Below are positions 40,328 to 48,430 of a DNA stretch of 64,000 nucleotides, one piece after another. The DNA is from Xanthomonas hortorum pv. pelargonii (lineage in GTDB: Bacteria; Pseudomonadota; Gammaproteobacteria; Xanthomonadales; Xanthomonadaceae). Position 1 is the first letter of the stretch. Each line of letters begins with the position of its first letter. The translations under genes and the position numbers were made by a program. The notes under the pieces were generated by a model. That model had not been told where the DNA came from. It saw only the letters and a list, made by a program, of their open reading frames with translations, and did no database searches. The stretch is taken from contig NZ_CP098604.1 in NCBI RefSeq assembly GCF_024499015.1, positions 1,798,001 through 1,862,000 of the forward strand, given 5' to 3'.

Positions 40328-40515
40328 GTGCCGATGATGCCGCATGCCCGCGCCGGTGTCAGGCCGATCGCAGCGCTGCGCCATGTCACGCGTGGTCAAC
40401 AGTGGTCAGGCAAGCAGCGTGGCGCGCCCAGACTTCAGAGTAGGCGCGTGGTACAGGTCGCACCGCGCGTCGGCAATGCACCTGCGCCGGTTGGCGCAGC
40501 AGGAATGAGCCGCGC

Positions 40516-41103
40516 TCAGCGCAGATCGTAAAACCCGATGTGATGCACTTCGCGGCAACCGGTCAGGTCGCAAGACCCAACATAGCCCGGACCGATGTAA
40601 CGCTGCCGCGCATCGCGGTTATGCGGGCTGCTGTAGGGGTCGGGGCCGTACAGCCCGTTGCCGTAATAAATTTGCCCGTAGGGACGGTTACGCGATGCAC
40701 CCAGCCGCAAACCGGCGCCATATCTCGGATACGCACCACGATAGCCGGCGTATCCACCGTAGCGATCGTCCGAATACCAGTCCACCGCGAATGCGGAGCT
40801 GCCATCGCGTCCACTCGGCCGGGTCTGCAAAGTCGCAATGCTCTGACCCTGGGCATCCACATAGCCTTGCTCACGGTCGAAGCGCACCGTGCGGAAATAC
40901 ACCAACTCCCCACCCTCACGACGCGTGCGCAGGCGGACATAGTCGCCGCCATCGTCGTAGTAAGGCTGGCCGTCGCGAAAGATCACTTCGCTGGGGTTGA
41001 TGACTTCTTCTTCAAGCTCGGCAGCCGCCAGCGGCAGCGTAGCCACCAGCAGACTCAACAACACGGCCAGGCTGGTGCGATAGGTAAACGACAACATGTG
41101 CAT
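40516..41103 (-). CDS. exported Tyr/Gly-rich protein of unknown function
   Basis: 195 residues from MHMLSFTYRTSLAVLLSLLVATLPLAAA, a clear signal peptide. The first part (NPSEVIFRDGQPYYDDGGDYVRLRTRREGGELVYFRTVRFD) is beta-like with repeated aromatic residues; the second part (DDRYGGYAGYRGAYPRYGAG) is Tyr/Gly/Arg-rich and ends with a pair of Cys (GSCDLTGCREV). Probably a cell-envelope protein; no enzyme motif recognised. An ATG two codons later is an equal alternative start. Confidence 0.7.
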   Translation of the reverse strand: MHMLSFTYRTSLAVLLSLLVATLPLAAAELEEEVINPSEVIFRDGQPYYDDGGDYVRLRTRREGGELVYFRTVRFDREQGYVDAQGQSIATLQTRPSGRDGSSAFAVDWYSDDRYGGYAGYRGAYPRYGAGLRLGASRNRPYGQIYYGNGLYGPDPYSSPHNRDARQRYIGPGYVGSCDLTGCREVHHIGFYDLR

Positions 41104-41211
41104 TGGTGATCCCCAAGGTCGGCCATGCCTGCGCCCAGCCGGAAACGTCCTGTTGCTAAGGCACCTCAGCGTGCCCGCCTGTTGCATCCGCAGTGATTTT
41201 GTTCGCCGCTT

Positions 41212-41970
41212 TTAGCTTAGCGCGTGCTGCCGGGCCAGTGCATCCAGCGCCTGCACCGCCGCAGGCCAGCCGGCCGCATCGGGCACTTCGTGCATCCGTG
41301 GCTCGTCGGCGGCCACGCCGTGCTCCTGCTCGTGCGCCCAGGTCACCGCGTAGGGGGTGTAGATGCCCCAGCCACCGATGGCCAGCACCGGCTCCACATC
41401 CGAACGCAAGGAATTGCCGATCATTACAAAGCGCTGCGCCGGCAGGTCGAACTCGCCCAGCACGCGCGCATAGGTCTTGGGGTCTTTTTCGGAGACCACT
41501 TCGACGCGCGGAAACAGATCGGCCAGACCGGACTGCTCGATCTTCTGCTCCTGATGGAACAGATCGCCCTTGGTGATCAGCACCACCGCATAGTCGGCCG
41601 CAATCGCGCTGACCGCCTCGCGTACGCCGGCAATCACCTCAACCGGGTGCTGCAGCGTGGCGCGGCCGATCTCGACGATGCGCTGGATGTCGCGCGCGGC
41701 AATGCTCGCCTGCGTCAGCTCGATCGCGGTCTCGATCATCGACAACGTCATGCCCTTGGCGCCGTAACCGAACACCTTGAGATTGCGCCGCTCCACCGCC
41801 AGCAGATGCTGCTGCATGCGGCTGTCGCCCAGGTCCAGATAATCGGCCAGAATCGCTTCGAAATCCGCTTCGGCGCTGCGGTAATAGTCCTCGCTCTTCC
41901 AGAGGGTATCGTCGCCATCGAAGCCGACCAGTTGGATCGCCTCGCCGTCGCGCTGTGCAAAAGAGGTCAT
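41212..41970 (-). CDS. HAD-superfamily hydrolase
   Basis: 252 residues. Haloacid-dehalogenase fold phosphatase: motif I GFDGDDTLW (nucleophile and acid Asp), motif II VLITKGD, Lys and motif IV SEKDPKTYARVL...MIGNSLRSDVEP. The cap is helical and inserted after motif I (class I). Typical substrates are small phosphorylated metabolites; the specific one is unknown. The only neighbour clues are small secreted proteins, which say little. Confidence 0.88.
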   Translation of the reverse strand: MTSFAQRDGEAIQLVGFDGDDTLWKSEDYYRSAEADFEAILADYLDLGDSRMQQHLLAVERRNLKVFGYGAKGMTLSMIETAIELTQASIAARDIQRIVEIGRATLQHPVEVIAGVREAVSAIAADYAVVLITKGDLFHQEQKIEQSGLADLFPRVEVVSEKDPKTYARVLGEFDLPAQRFVMIGNSLRSDVEPVLAIGGWGIYTPYAVTWAHEQEHGVAADEPRMHEVPDAAGWPAAVQALDALARQHALS

Positions 41971-42007
41971 CGCACAAGTCTAGCAGCGCACTGGAGCGTT
42001 GCTATGC

Positions 42008-42445
42008 TCAGTCGCCTGCGGCATCGCCCGGGCCGGGCTGGTAGCTGGCGAATTCGTCGCGCGACAAACGCCCATCGCCATTGCTGTCGAAGCCGGCGAA
42101 ATTCTCGCGCAGGACCGGGTCCGCACCGGCTTCGGCCATCGTCAGCGACCCATCGGCATCGCTGTCCAGGCTGCGAAAGCTGCGTGGCACCAGAGCGCCT
42201 GCTTGCGGTGCGAGCGACGCCTCTGCACCGCCTTTGGCAGTGGATGACCTGGGCACATCCGCAGGCAGCAATGGCGTGCTGGCGGGCGTTGGTGGATCGA
42301 TTGGCAATGGCGACATCGCCGGTGCAGCGGTATTGGATGCCGTCGGCGACGGCAATGGCGCCACGGTGGGCAGCTGTGGCGACGCGGCGAGCGCCAGCAA
42401 TGGACTCGACAAGCCGACCAACAAGACGATGCGCAACTGAAACAT
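42008..42445 (-). CDS. exported protein with two EF-hand motifs
   Basis: 145 residues from MFQLRIVLLVGLSSPLLALA (signal peptide). A Pro/Ser/Ala-rich spacer is followed by two calcium loops, DSDADGSLTMAE and DSNGDGRLSRDE, at the C-terminus. A calcium-binding periplasmic or secreted protein, similar in plan to the neighbouring gene at 42685. The open frame extends ten codons further upstream but the signal peptide argues for 42445. Confidence 0.78.
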   Translation of the reverse strand: MFQLRIVLLVGLSSPLLALAASPQLPTVAPLPSPTASNTAAPAMSPLPIDPPTPASTPLLPADVPRSSTAKGGAEASLAPQAGALVPRSFRSLDSDADGSLTMAEAGADPVLRENFAGFDSNGDGRLSRDEFASYQPGPGDAAGD

Positions 42446-42496
42446 GAAAGAAGACCGTGCAGAAGGCCACACCACCGTAGCGAGGCAGACGTAAAG

Positions 42497-42528
42497 AAAA
42501 CGGGAGCGACCCTGGCAGATCGCTCCCG
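42497..42528 (-). terminator. intrinsic terminator after the second EF-hand gene
   Basis: Stem CGGGAGCGA...TCGCTCCCG (nine pairs, ten-base loop), followed on the minus strand by TTTTCTTT. It ends the unit 42685-43044 and separates it from the EF-hand gene at 42008. Confidence 0.78.
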
Positions 42529-42684
42529 CATGTCCATCCTGTTACTTGCTCATACCGGGCATCCAGAAGCGATGCCACGGATCAAACGACAACTGCTGAT
42601 CAAACACCTGCTACTGCGAAAGCTGCCTCCTGATACTTGGAAAAATGTCAGCAAACAAACTCACTTACGTTGCGACCTACTGTC

Positions 42685-43044
42685 TCAATTGCCTTGCGAC
42701 CCACTCGCTGCGCCGCCCTGCTGCTTGACGACAAACGCCTTGTACTCGTCCGGGGTCAATTGCCCGTCCTTGTCGGAATCGGCGTCGTTGAAGATCTGCG
42801 CAAGCCCAGCGTTGACCTGAGCCTCCTGCGTACTGATGGCGCCGCTGCTGTCGGTGTCGACACTCGCCCAGGTCTGGCCACCGCCGGACTGCGCAGGTTG
42901 TGCCGCAGTGGTGGCGGAACTTCCCGACTGGGCCGATGTCGCGGCGGCATCCTGTTGCGTACTCTGCGCCATGGCCGGTAGCGCCAAAGCGGCAGCAAGG
43001 ACGGCGGTGGCAGCGAGCAGCGAGGTGCGGTTGCGATTCTTCAT
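42685..43044 (-). CDS. exported EF-hand calcium-binding protein
   Basis: 119 residues, signal peptide MKNRNRTSLLAATAVLAAALALPAMAQ. After a Ser/Ala/Gln-rich spacer come two EF-hand loops: DTDSSGAISTQE and DSDKDGQLTPDE, the second canonical. GGAG precedes the start at 43044. With the gene at 42008 it makes a pair of small calcium-binding exported proteins. Confidence 0.82.
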   Translation of the reverse strand: MKNRNRTSLLAATAVLAAALALPAMAQSTQQDAAATSAQSGSSATTAAQPAQSGGGQTWASVDTDSSGAISTQEAQVNAGLAQIFNDADSDKDGQLTPDEYKAFVVKQQGGAASGSQGN

Positions 43045-43269
43045 TTGGGTGGTCTCCTTGGCTTGGGAATGCACGGTATCGCCGCGCATGGCATCACCCT
43101 ACCTGGCGCGAATGAATGCAAAACCCACCCTAAATTTGCGCAAAACATCCTTTTAACCACAGCGCGGATATTTGCGACTAGCCATCTGTTAGGTCTCGAT
43201 GAGCCAAATAGAAGTGGCTCATTCAATGCATGAAAATATGCGAACTCCCGCACATTTTTTAGGGCGATG

Positions 43270-43647
43270 TCAGGCATTCGGCGGCGCGTCGTCCCAGCTT
43301 CCGGAACTGAACAGTTTCCAACCGAGTACCACGCCAGCAATCGCGCCGAACACTTCCAGCACCACACGCGATCCCAGCTCGTTGGGATCGTGGATCCTGG
43401 CCAACGCGATGCGCGCATACAACGGCGACTCCAACCGCACGATGCTGGTGTAGACGAGATTCCAGATGTCGTAACCGGCGCCGATCGCAACCGCGAGCAG
43501 GCAGGCGATCCCCAGCGTGTGCCCATGGGTGAACTGCAGGCGCCGCCCGCTGTACTCAACGGCCGCAAACACCAGCACACCCAACACCAACGCGATCAAA
43601 CCAGCCTCCAGCGAACCGAGCAGGCCGAAGTGCAGAGACAAATTCAT
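43270..43647 (-). CDS. small integral membrane protein of unknown function
   Basis: 125 residues with three hydrophobic helices: AGLIALVLGVLVFAAVEY, TLGIACLLAVAIGAGYDI and VLEVFGAIAGVVLGWKLF. No family motif recognised. The end is GSWDDAPPNA. Likely in the inner membrane. Confidence 0.65.
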   Translation of the reverse strand: MNLSLHFGLLGSLEAGLIALVLGVLVFAAVEYSGRRLQFTHGHTLGIACLLAVAIGAGYDIWNLVYTSIVRLESPLYARIALARIHDPNELGSRVVLEVFGAIAGVVLGWKLFSSGSWDDAPPNA

Positions 43648-43784
43648 CGTGACGATCCGGGCAGCAGGCGCATCAGTCTAGCGGCTGCGGGCGACCGATC
43701 CCTGCCAAACCCGCAGGAACGACCGGTCACGCGAATGGGGATTGGCTGGGCAAACCGATTGCTCGATCGTGCGACAAGCCACGC

Positions 43785-43982
43785 TCATGCATCGTCCTGC
43801 CCGCGCGCGCTCACCTGCGCCTCGCCCTCGTCGTCCCACTGCACGCTCACCGAGATCGGCTTGCAGCAGACCTGGCAATCTTCGATGTAGTGCTGGTCGC
43901 CGCCGGTCAGGTCCAGCGTCAGCGTGATCCACTCCCCGCAATACGGGCAGGCGATATCGACAAAACGTTCCGGGTCGGACAT
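43785..43982 (-). CDS. CPXCG motif-containing cysteine-rich protein
   Basis: 65 residues from MSDPERFVDIACPYCGEWITLTLDLTGG. Four Cys in CPYCG and CQVCC make a small zinc-ribbon-like fold; the family is widespread in gammaproteobacteria and has no known function. AAGGA precedes the ATG at 43982. Confidence 0.85.
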   Translation of the reverse strand: MSDPERFVDIACPYCGEWITLTLDLTGGDQHYIEDCQVCCKPISVSVQWDDEGEAQVSARGQDDA

Positions 43983-44132
43983 GACAGTTCCTTGAAGTGG
44001 CAATACACGCTACGCGGCAATCAGGCCATGCGCAGCGCGCGGATGGCGGGCAGCACGCGCAGTGTACGAGCGGCGTTGACCGCTGCCGAGCGCCAACGAC
44101 CACCGGCGACAGCGCAGCGGCTTCGTGCCCGA

Positions 44133-44837
44133 TCAGTTGACCGGAACGTCGTACGCAGTGTCGGGCGTGGGCTCGGGACGCAGAGTGAAGTGCCACCACT
44201 CCATCGGATAGTTGGCAAAGCCCTCCGCCGCCATCGCACGCAGCAAGCGCTGACGGTTCGCCCGCTGCGCGGCGCCGATATCGGGTGCATCGGTATGCGC
44301 ACGCGCATCGAAGAAATCGAAATCGGTGCCCATATCGACCACAAGACACTGGCCTGATCGGCAATCCAGCAAGCCCAGATCCAGCGTCGCACCGCGGCTA
44401 TGGCCGGAGGTCTCGGCGATGTAATCGCCCAGCAGCGCGCGCTTGTCCACGCGCGGGTAGTACTGCGCCTTGCTCGCCTGCTCCTGCAGATCCGCTGCCC
44501 AGGCCACGAACGCCTGCACCGCCCGCACCGGTCGATAGCAATCGAACACCTGCAGCCGATATCCCTGCGCCTTGAGCGTACGCGCCGCCCGCGCCAACGC
44601 CTCCGCCGCCGGACGCAGCAGATAGCAGGTCGGCGCCGCATACCCCGGCACCACACGCCCGGTGAAGTTGTTGCTGCCCGCATAGCGCATGTCCACCGCG
44701 ATCTCCGGCGCAAGGCTGCGCACATCGATCAGGCCGGCTTGTGCGGGTGTCGTTGCTGGCGAAATCGTGGGAGTGGCCGCTACATTGAACGCCGCGCATA
44801 GAACAGCTAATGCGAGCGACCATCGCCAAGCACGCAT
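44133..44837 (-). CDS. ddpX: D-alanyl-D-alanine dipeptidase, VanX/DdpX family
   Basis: 234 residues with signal peptide MRAWRWSLALAVLCAAFNVA. Zinc peptidase: SGHSRGATLDLGL supplies H146 and D153 with the VanX spacing (His-x6-Asp), and MEWWHF supplies the catalytic Glu and third His. It splits D-Ala-D-Ala in the periplasm. In E. coli DdpX helps to recycle cell-wall D-Ala-D-Ala; there is no vancomycin-resistance gene set here, so recycling is the likely role and fits the murein-salvage genes 5 kb away. Confidence 0.88.
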   Translation of the reverse strand: MRAWRWSLALAVLCAAFNVAATPTISPATTPAQAGLIDVRSLAPEIAVDMRYAGSNNFTGRVVPGYAAPTCYLLRPAAEALARAARTLKAQGYRLQVFDCYRPVRAVQAFVAWAADLQEQASKAQYYPRVDKRALLGDYIAETSGHSRGATLDLGLLDCRSGQCLVVDMGTDFDFFDARAHTDAPDIGAAQRANRQRLLRAMAAEGFANYPMEWWHFTLRPEPTPDTAYDVPVN

Positions 44838-45157
44838 CGAGATGCAGACGGTCTGCGATGTGTTATTTGCGCTGAAGCATGAGTGTGGCATGCGCCAAGC
44901 ATAGGACATCGGCCCGCTGGGCGGGATACGCGGAGATGGTCAGAAAGACACGCTTGCCGGATCGCATGGGCTGCCATGCGGATCCGACCAGGTGGGATCA
45001 GTTGTTGCTGGACTTTGGGCTTGCGAATCAGAAAACAGAAGTCAGGGAACGCTATACATCAAAGCAACACCGATATCCGGTGCAGCACCAGCCCGGTCGA
45101 ACACCGGACTGGCGGCTGCTGTCTCAACAGATCACAACGTCATCCGCACAAGCCTGC
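44838..45157. other. intergenic region, nothing recognised
   Basis: 320 bp between the dipeptidase start and the end of the effector gene. No hairpin with a T-run, repeat or convincing gene; short open frames here have no ribosome site. Confidence 0.45.
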
Positions 45158-47128
45158 TCAGCGCGCCGGGCCCGTCTGTGTCTGCGCGGTCTGCGTGCGT
45201 TGCTGTTCGTCCTGACTTTGCCGCTGCGTCTCCGCTGTGAGCTGTTTCTGGCTCTGCTCCAGCGGCACCGCTGCGGCCTGCTGCTTGTCCACGTAGGCAC
45301 GATTCACATCGAGCGCGTTGTTGGGGTTTCGCTCCACTGCAATCAAGCCCTTGCCATTGGTACTCGGCACCAACTCATCGATACGCGACATACCACTCAC
45401 CTTGGCTTCGAATGCGATCTGGCCGGCAGCACGCTGCATTTCATCGCGACTATTAAAGCCGCCGTTCGGCCCATGCTTCTGAAGATGTTCCATTGCCTGC
45501 TTGACCAAAGGATCTACTGGACGTTGCGCTTCAACAGCGGCAGGAGTTGCGAGCTTAGATTCGTCACTATTTTTACCCTGCCCTTGTTGCTTGCCGAGTG
45601 CTTCAAGCGTGGCCTTATCGGCAATGCCGGTCGGTTCCAGGCCCTTCTCGCGCTGCAGGTTAGCCACCACTTCCTTGGTCTTGTCACCGTAAAAGCCTGT
45701 GCCGGATAACAGCTTGCCGCTGTTGTCTTTAATTCCAAGGTCGATCAGGCTCTGCTGCATTGCCTTTACATCGGGGCCTTGCTCGCCTGGCTTCAGCGAT
45801 GCACGCGCATCATGACTTAGCGATTGCGTTTGCTGTTTGTCCTGCAGCAAATCGCGCGCTTTGGCGAACGGGTCGGACGCAAACAACTTGGCGTTCGGGT
45901 GATCGGCCAGATACTTGTCCAAAGGCATGGTGTTCACGCCCTTGGTGCCACTGGACTGGCTGACCTGCAGTTCGCCGCTCTTGGGATCGCGCACCACCAT
46001 CAGAATGTGGTCGATGCCCTTCCAGTGCTCATGTTTGGTGTTGCCGGCATCCACACCGATCACCATGCCTTCCTTCAACGCGCCGGGCTTGAAAACTTCT
46101 TGACCTTGCAACAGCACGCCGGAACTGTCGAACGCTTTTTTGACGATGCCGCCGGAGCCATTTGCGCCTTGCGTCAGCATATCTTGGCGCCCGAAGACGT
46201 CACGGCCAGCCTTCTGATTGATTTCGCGCATGGTGGCGTTCTGCAGCTCAGACACCCAGCCGGAACAATCGATGTAGCCCTGCTCTAGGTGCTTGCCGTC
46301 GACGCCCGGGTGGTAAAGCTTGTGGCCTGGAATGTTGATCGCGTACTTCACATCGTCGTACTTGATCCCCATAGCATGCGCAGCCGTGAGACTGATGCCC
46401 TCAGCGCCGCTTTTCGTTGCGGCAGGCGTCGTCTTTTCTTCTACAGCGGGCGTCGGCGTGCGTTGCGGGACATGCTCAGCAACAGGCGAGCGGCCTTGAT
46501 TTTCGGTGACCGGCTTGATGCCCTTCTCAGGAATCGAGATGTGGTCGAACTTGGTGTCCCAGTACTTCACAAACGTCTTGGCCATCTCCTGGTCAGACAT
46601 TTTCTTGAAGTCTGCCAATGACGAGCCGGTATAGGCTTCGAATTGCCTGGCGCCGGCAACGTCCTTTTCGCGCGGAACATTGTTGAGAATGTTGGGACGG
46701 GTGTCCTCTCGCGCAAAACTTCCGGTGGCAACCGCCGCCTGAATCGAGCGGTATCCGCCAGATCCTTGCTGATGGGCCATATACATATCCAGGCCATCAG
46801 GCTGTGGCTTACCAGACAAATAAGGACGATTGTCCTGGTCGTGCCGGCGGGTCAATGATGCCTGGTTGTCCTGATACAGGCGCGCTGCCGCGTCGGTATT
46901 GGCAACTGCGTCAAGCTCCTGACCACGAATGCCATAGGCATCAGCGGTGCCCGGCGTGAACTGGAACAGACCCTTGGCGCTATTCGGTCCACGGCTAGCC
47001 TGCTCATCGAACCTTCCACCTGTTTCGATGTAAGCAAAACGCATGAAATCGTCGACCGGAATGTGGCGCTGCCTGGCCTCATTCTCAATGATGTTCAGGT
47101 TTTCGGCTTTCGTGTAATCGCGTGCCAT
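45158..47128 (-). CDS. putative Xanthomonas type IV secretion (X-T4SS) antibacterial effector, peptidoglycan-degrading
   Basis: 656 residues, no signal peptide. Domain order: lysozyme/SLT-like 1-135 (YIETGGRFDEQASRGPNSAKGLFQF, catalytic-type E35); Pro/Thr linker; Cys/His segment 245-420 resembling NlpC/P60 or CHAP (DCSGWVSEL C288, GIDHILMVV H374); peptidoglycan-binding domain 446-511 (GPDVKAMQQSLIDLG...FYGDKTKEVVANLQREKGL); C-terminal 535-656 with VSGMSRIDELVPS, GLIAVERNP and a Q-rich tail, as in the XVIPCD signal known for X-T4SS effectors. It would cut both glycan and peptide bonds of rival cells. Two immunity-like genes lie just upstream on the same strand, the usual order for such pairs. 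The secretion system is not in the window. Confidence 0.8.
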   Translation of the reverse strand: MARDYTKAENLNIIENEARQRHIPVDDFMRFAYIETGGRFDEQASRGPNSAKGLFQFTPGTADAYGIRGQELDAVANTDAAARLYQDNQASLTRRHDQDNRPYLSGKPQPDGLDMYMAHQQGSGGYRSIQAAVATGSFAREDTRPNILNNVPREKDVAGARQFEAYTGSSLADFKKMSDQEMAKTFVKYWDTKFDHISIPEKGIKPVTENQGRSPVAEHVPQRTPTPAVEEKTTPAATKSGAEGISLTAAHAMGIKYDDVKYAINIPGHKLYHPGVDGKHLEQGYIDCSGWVSELQNATMREINQKAGRDVFGRQDMLTQGANGSGGIVKKAFDSSGVLLQGQEVFKPGALKEGMVIGVDAGNTKHEHWKGIDHILMVVRDPKSGELQVSQSSGTKGVNTMPLDKYLADHPNAKLFASDPFAKARDLLQDKQQTQSLSHDARASLKPGEQGPDVKAMQQSLIDLGIKDNSGKLLSGTGFYGDKTKEVVANLQREKGLEPTGIADKATLEALGKQQGQGKNSDESKLATPAAVEAQRPVDPLVKQAMEHLQKHGPNGGFNSRDEMQRAAGQIAFEAKVSGMSRIDELVPSTNGKGLIAVERNPNNALDVNRAYVDKQQAAAVPLEQSQKQLTAETQRQSQDEQQRTQTAQTQTGPAR

Positions 47129-47281
47129 CTCGTTTTACTCCTTGAGGTTGAGAAACAGCAGCGTAAGCCGCCAGAGTCAACCGAGCTCTTCCTTTAGCTT
47201 GAGTTCGCGGTTAACAAAACTTTTGTTGTGCTGCATCGGTACTGCGGCAATGACAATTTCCGCATTGCTTTATCAGTCACG

Positions 47282-48058
47282 TCACATCGGCAGATATTGC
47301 CCACTTGCCTGGTCGTAGCGGTAACGCGCGATGTCGGTTGCGTCCAGCATGCGCGTCTTGCCTGGGCCGGCAATCACGGTGCCTTGCAAGACAACCTGCA
47401 ACGCGGGCATGGTCGCCGCTGGATCGGGTGTCACGCTCAGGATGCCCGTGCTGACTACATGCGGCACACCACCCTCTTCGTCGCTGCTCGGACCATTGTC
47501 CTCGCCCGCCGCGAGGGTGCCGCGATACACCCATCCCTGGTAGTCGCCAAGGTCGTTTTTATTCGGATCAAAGGTGAACAATGCAAACCCGTTACTAGTG
47601 ACGCCGTTACTGAAGCTGGAAGTAGCGACCGCCAACAATAGATGTCCATTGCTCAGCACGAAAGATTGCCAAGCGCGCGTGTCATCGAAAGTGTCGGCAC
47701 GTTCGTATCCACCAAAAGTACCCACGTATTGCTGCGCATGGAACAGCATCCATGGCCGCTCGGTGCCAGGTGCAGTCAGCAGGAACGTGGCTTGGCTAAT
47801 CGACACCCCGACGCCCGGATCAGGAAAGGTCTCTGCTTCGTCGTTTCCGTATTTGTTCGGTGTTGCGTAGGCGAAGCCTGTGTAATAGTGCCTACCGTCC
47901 AGATCGAAATGCTGGCCGCCCCAGAAAGTGGCCACAGCACCGTTATCGATTTCATAGGACGTGGCGCCATCGCCATCCACACCGTAAATCAGATAAAGCA
48001 CACTGCCTGCATAGGGTGCTACCTCGGTCGCTGATGCAACCGTGTTGTCATTGGACAT
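47282..48058 (-). CDS. immunity-like protein, paralogue without export signal
   Basis: 258 residues from MSNDNTVASATEVAPYAG. Aligns by eye along its length with the lipoprotein at 48431: LYLIYGVDGDGATSYEIDNGAVATFWGGQ, SISQATFLL, LFHAQQYVG and the acidic FTFDPNKNDLGDYQGWVYRGT. It has neither a signal peptide nor a lipobox, and the longer open frame upstream (to 48151) does not supply one. It ends 153 bp before the effector. It might protect the cytosol, act as a chaperone, or be a decayed copy; the start AGGA is weak. Family assignment is to the lipoprotein paralogue only. Confidence 0.72.
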   Translation of the reverse strand: MSNDNTVASATEVAPYAGSVLYLIYGVDGDGATSYEIDNGAVATFWGGQHFDLDGRHYYTGFAYATPNKYGNDEAETFPDPGVGVSISQATFLLTAPGTERPWMLFHAQQYVGTFGGYERADTFDDTRAWQSFVLSNGHLLLAVATSSFSNGVTSNGFALFTFDPNKNDLGDYQGWVYRGTLAAGEDNGPSSDEEGGVPHVVSTGILSVTPDPAATMPALQVVLQGTVIAGPGKTRMLDATDIARYRYDQASGQYLPM

Positions 48059-48430
48059 AGCCAGAACATCCTGTTGTCGTTGAAAAGCCAAAGCCTTTAG
48101 CTGACATGCGATGCAGCCAGCCGGGCCGTCGCTTGTCGCCATCCTGCGCATCTACACAACGGCGCACCCTGCATGCAGCACAACTGTTTGCAGGTTGGAA
48201 ACGGACAATAATGGTTTCGTCCGGCCCCGACGCCGGGGGCGGCAATGGCTGCTGCACATGGCAGCAGCAAACCGGCAACTCCATCCGGTCTCTCGGGCGA
48301 GTGCAGCATCCGTTGCCGCTCGCGAATAACTCGCCTGAACATCAGGCCCCGTTCGCATAGCTTAACCAGTTCTCGGCCCGGTCGCCATCGCCATGCCCGC
48401 CAGTCGATGGGTCGACTGACGGGCAACCGC
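48059..48430. other. gap between the two immunity-like genes, with a 3' stem-loop
   Basis: 372 bp. A stem GCCCG(C)CAGTCGA-TGGG-TCGACTG(A)CGGGC at 48395-48424 lies 6 bases after the stop of the lipoprotein gene, without a T-run. Otherwise nothing recognised; length suggests the two genes may have separate promoters. Confidence 0.5.

Noticed and set aside
47282-48151. Longer start of the immunity paralogue, adding 31 residues
   Set aside because: The extra residues do not form a signal peptide and the alternative start has no ribosome site; MSNDNTV at 48058 matches the beginning of similarity better.
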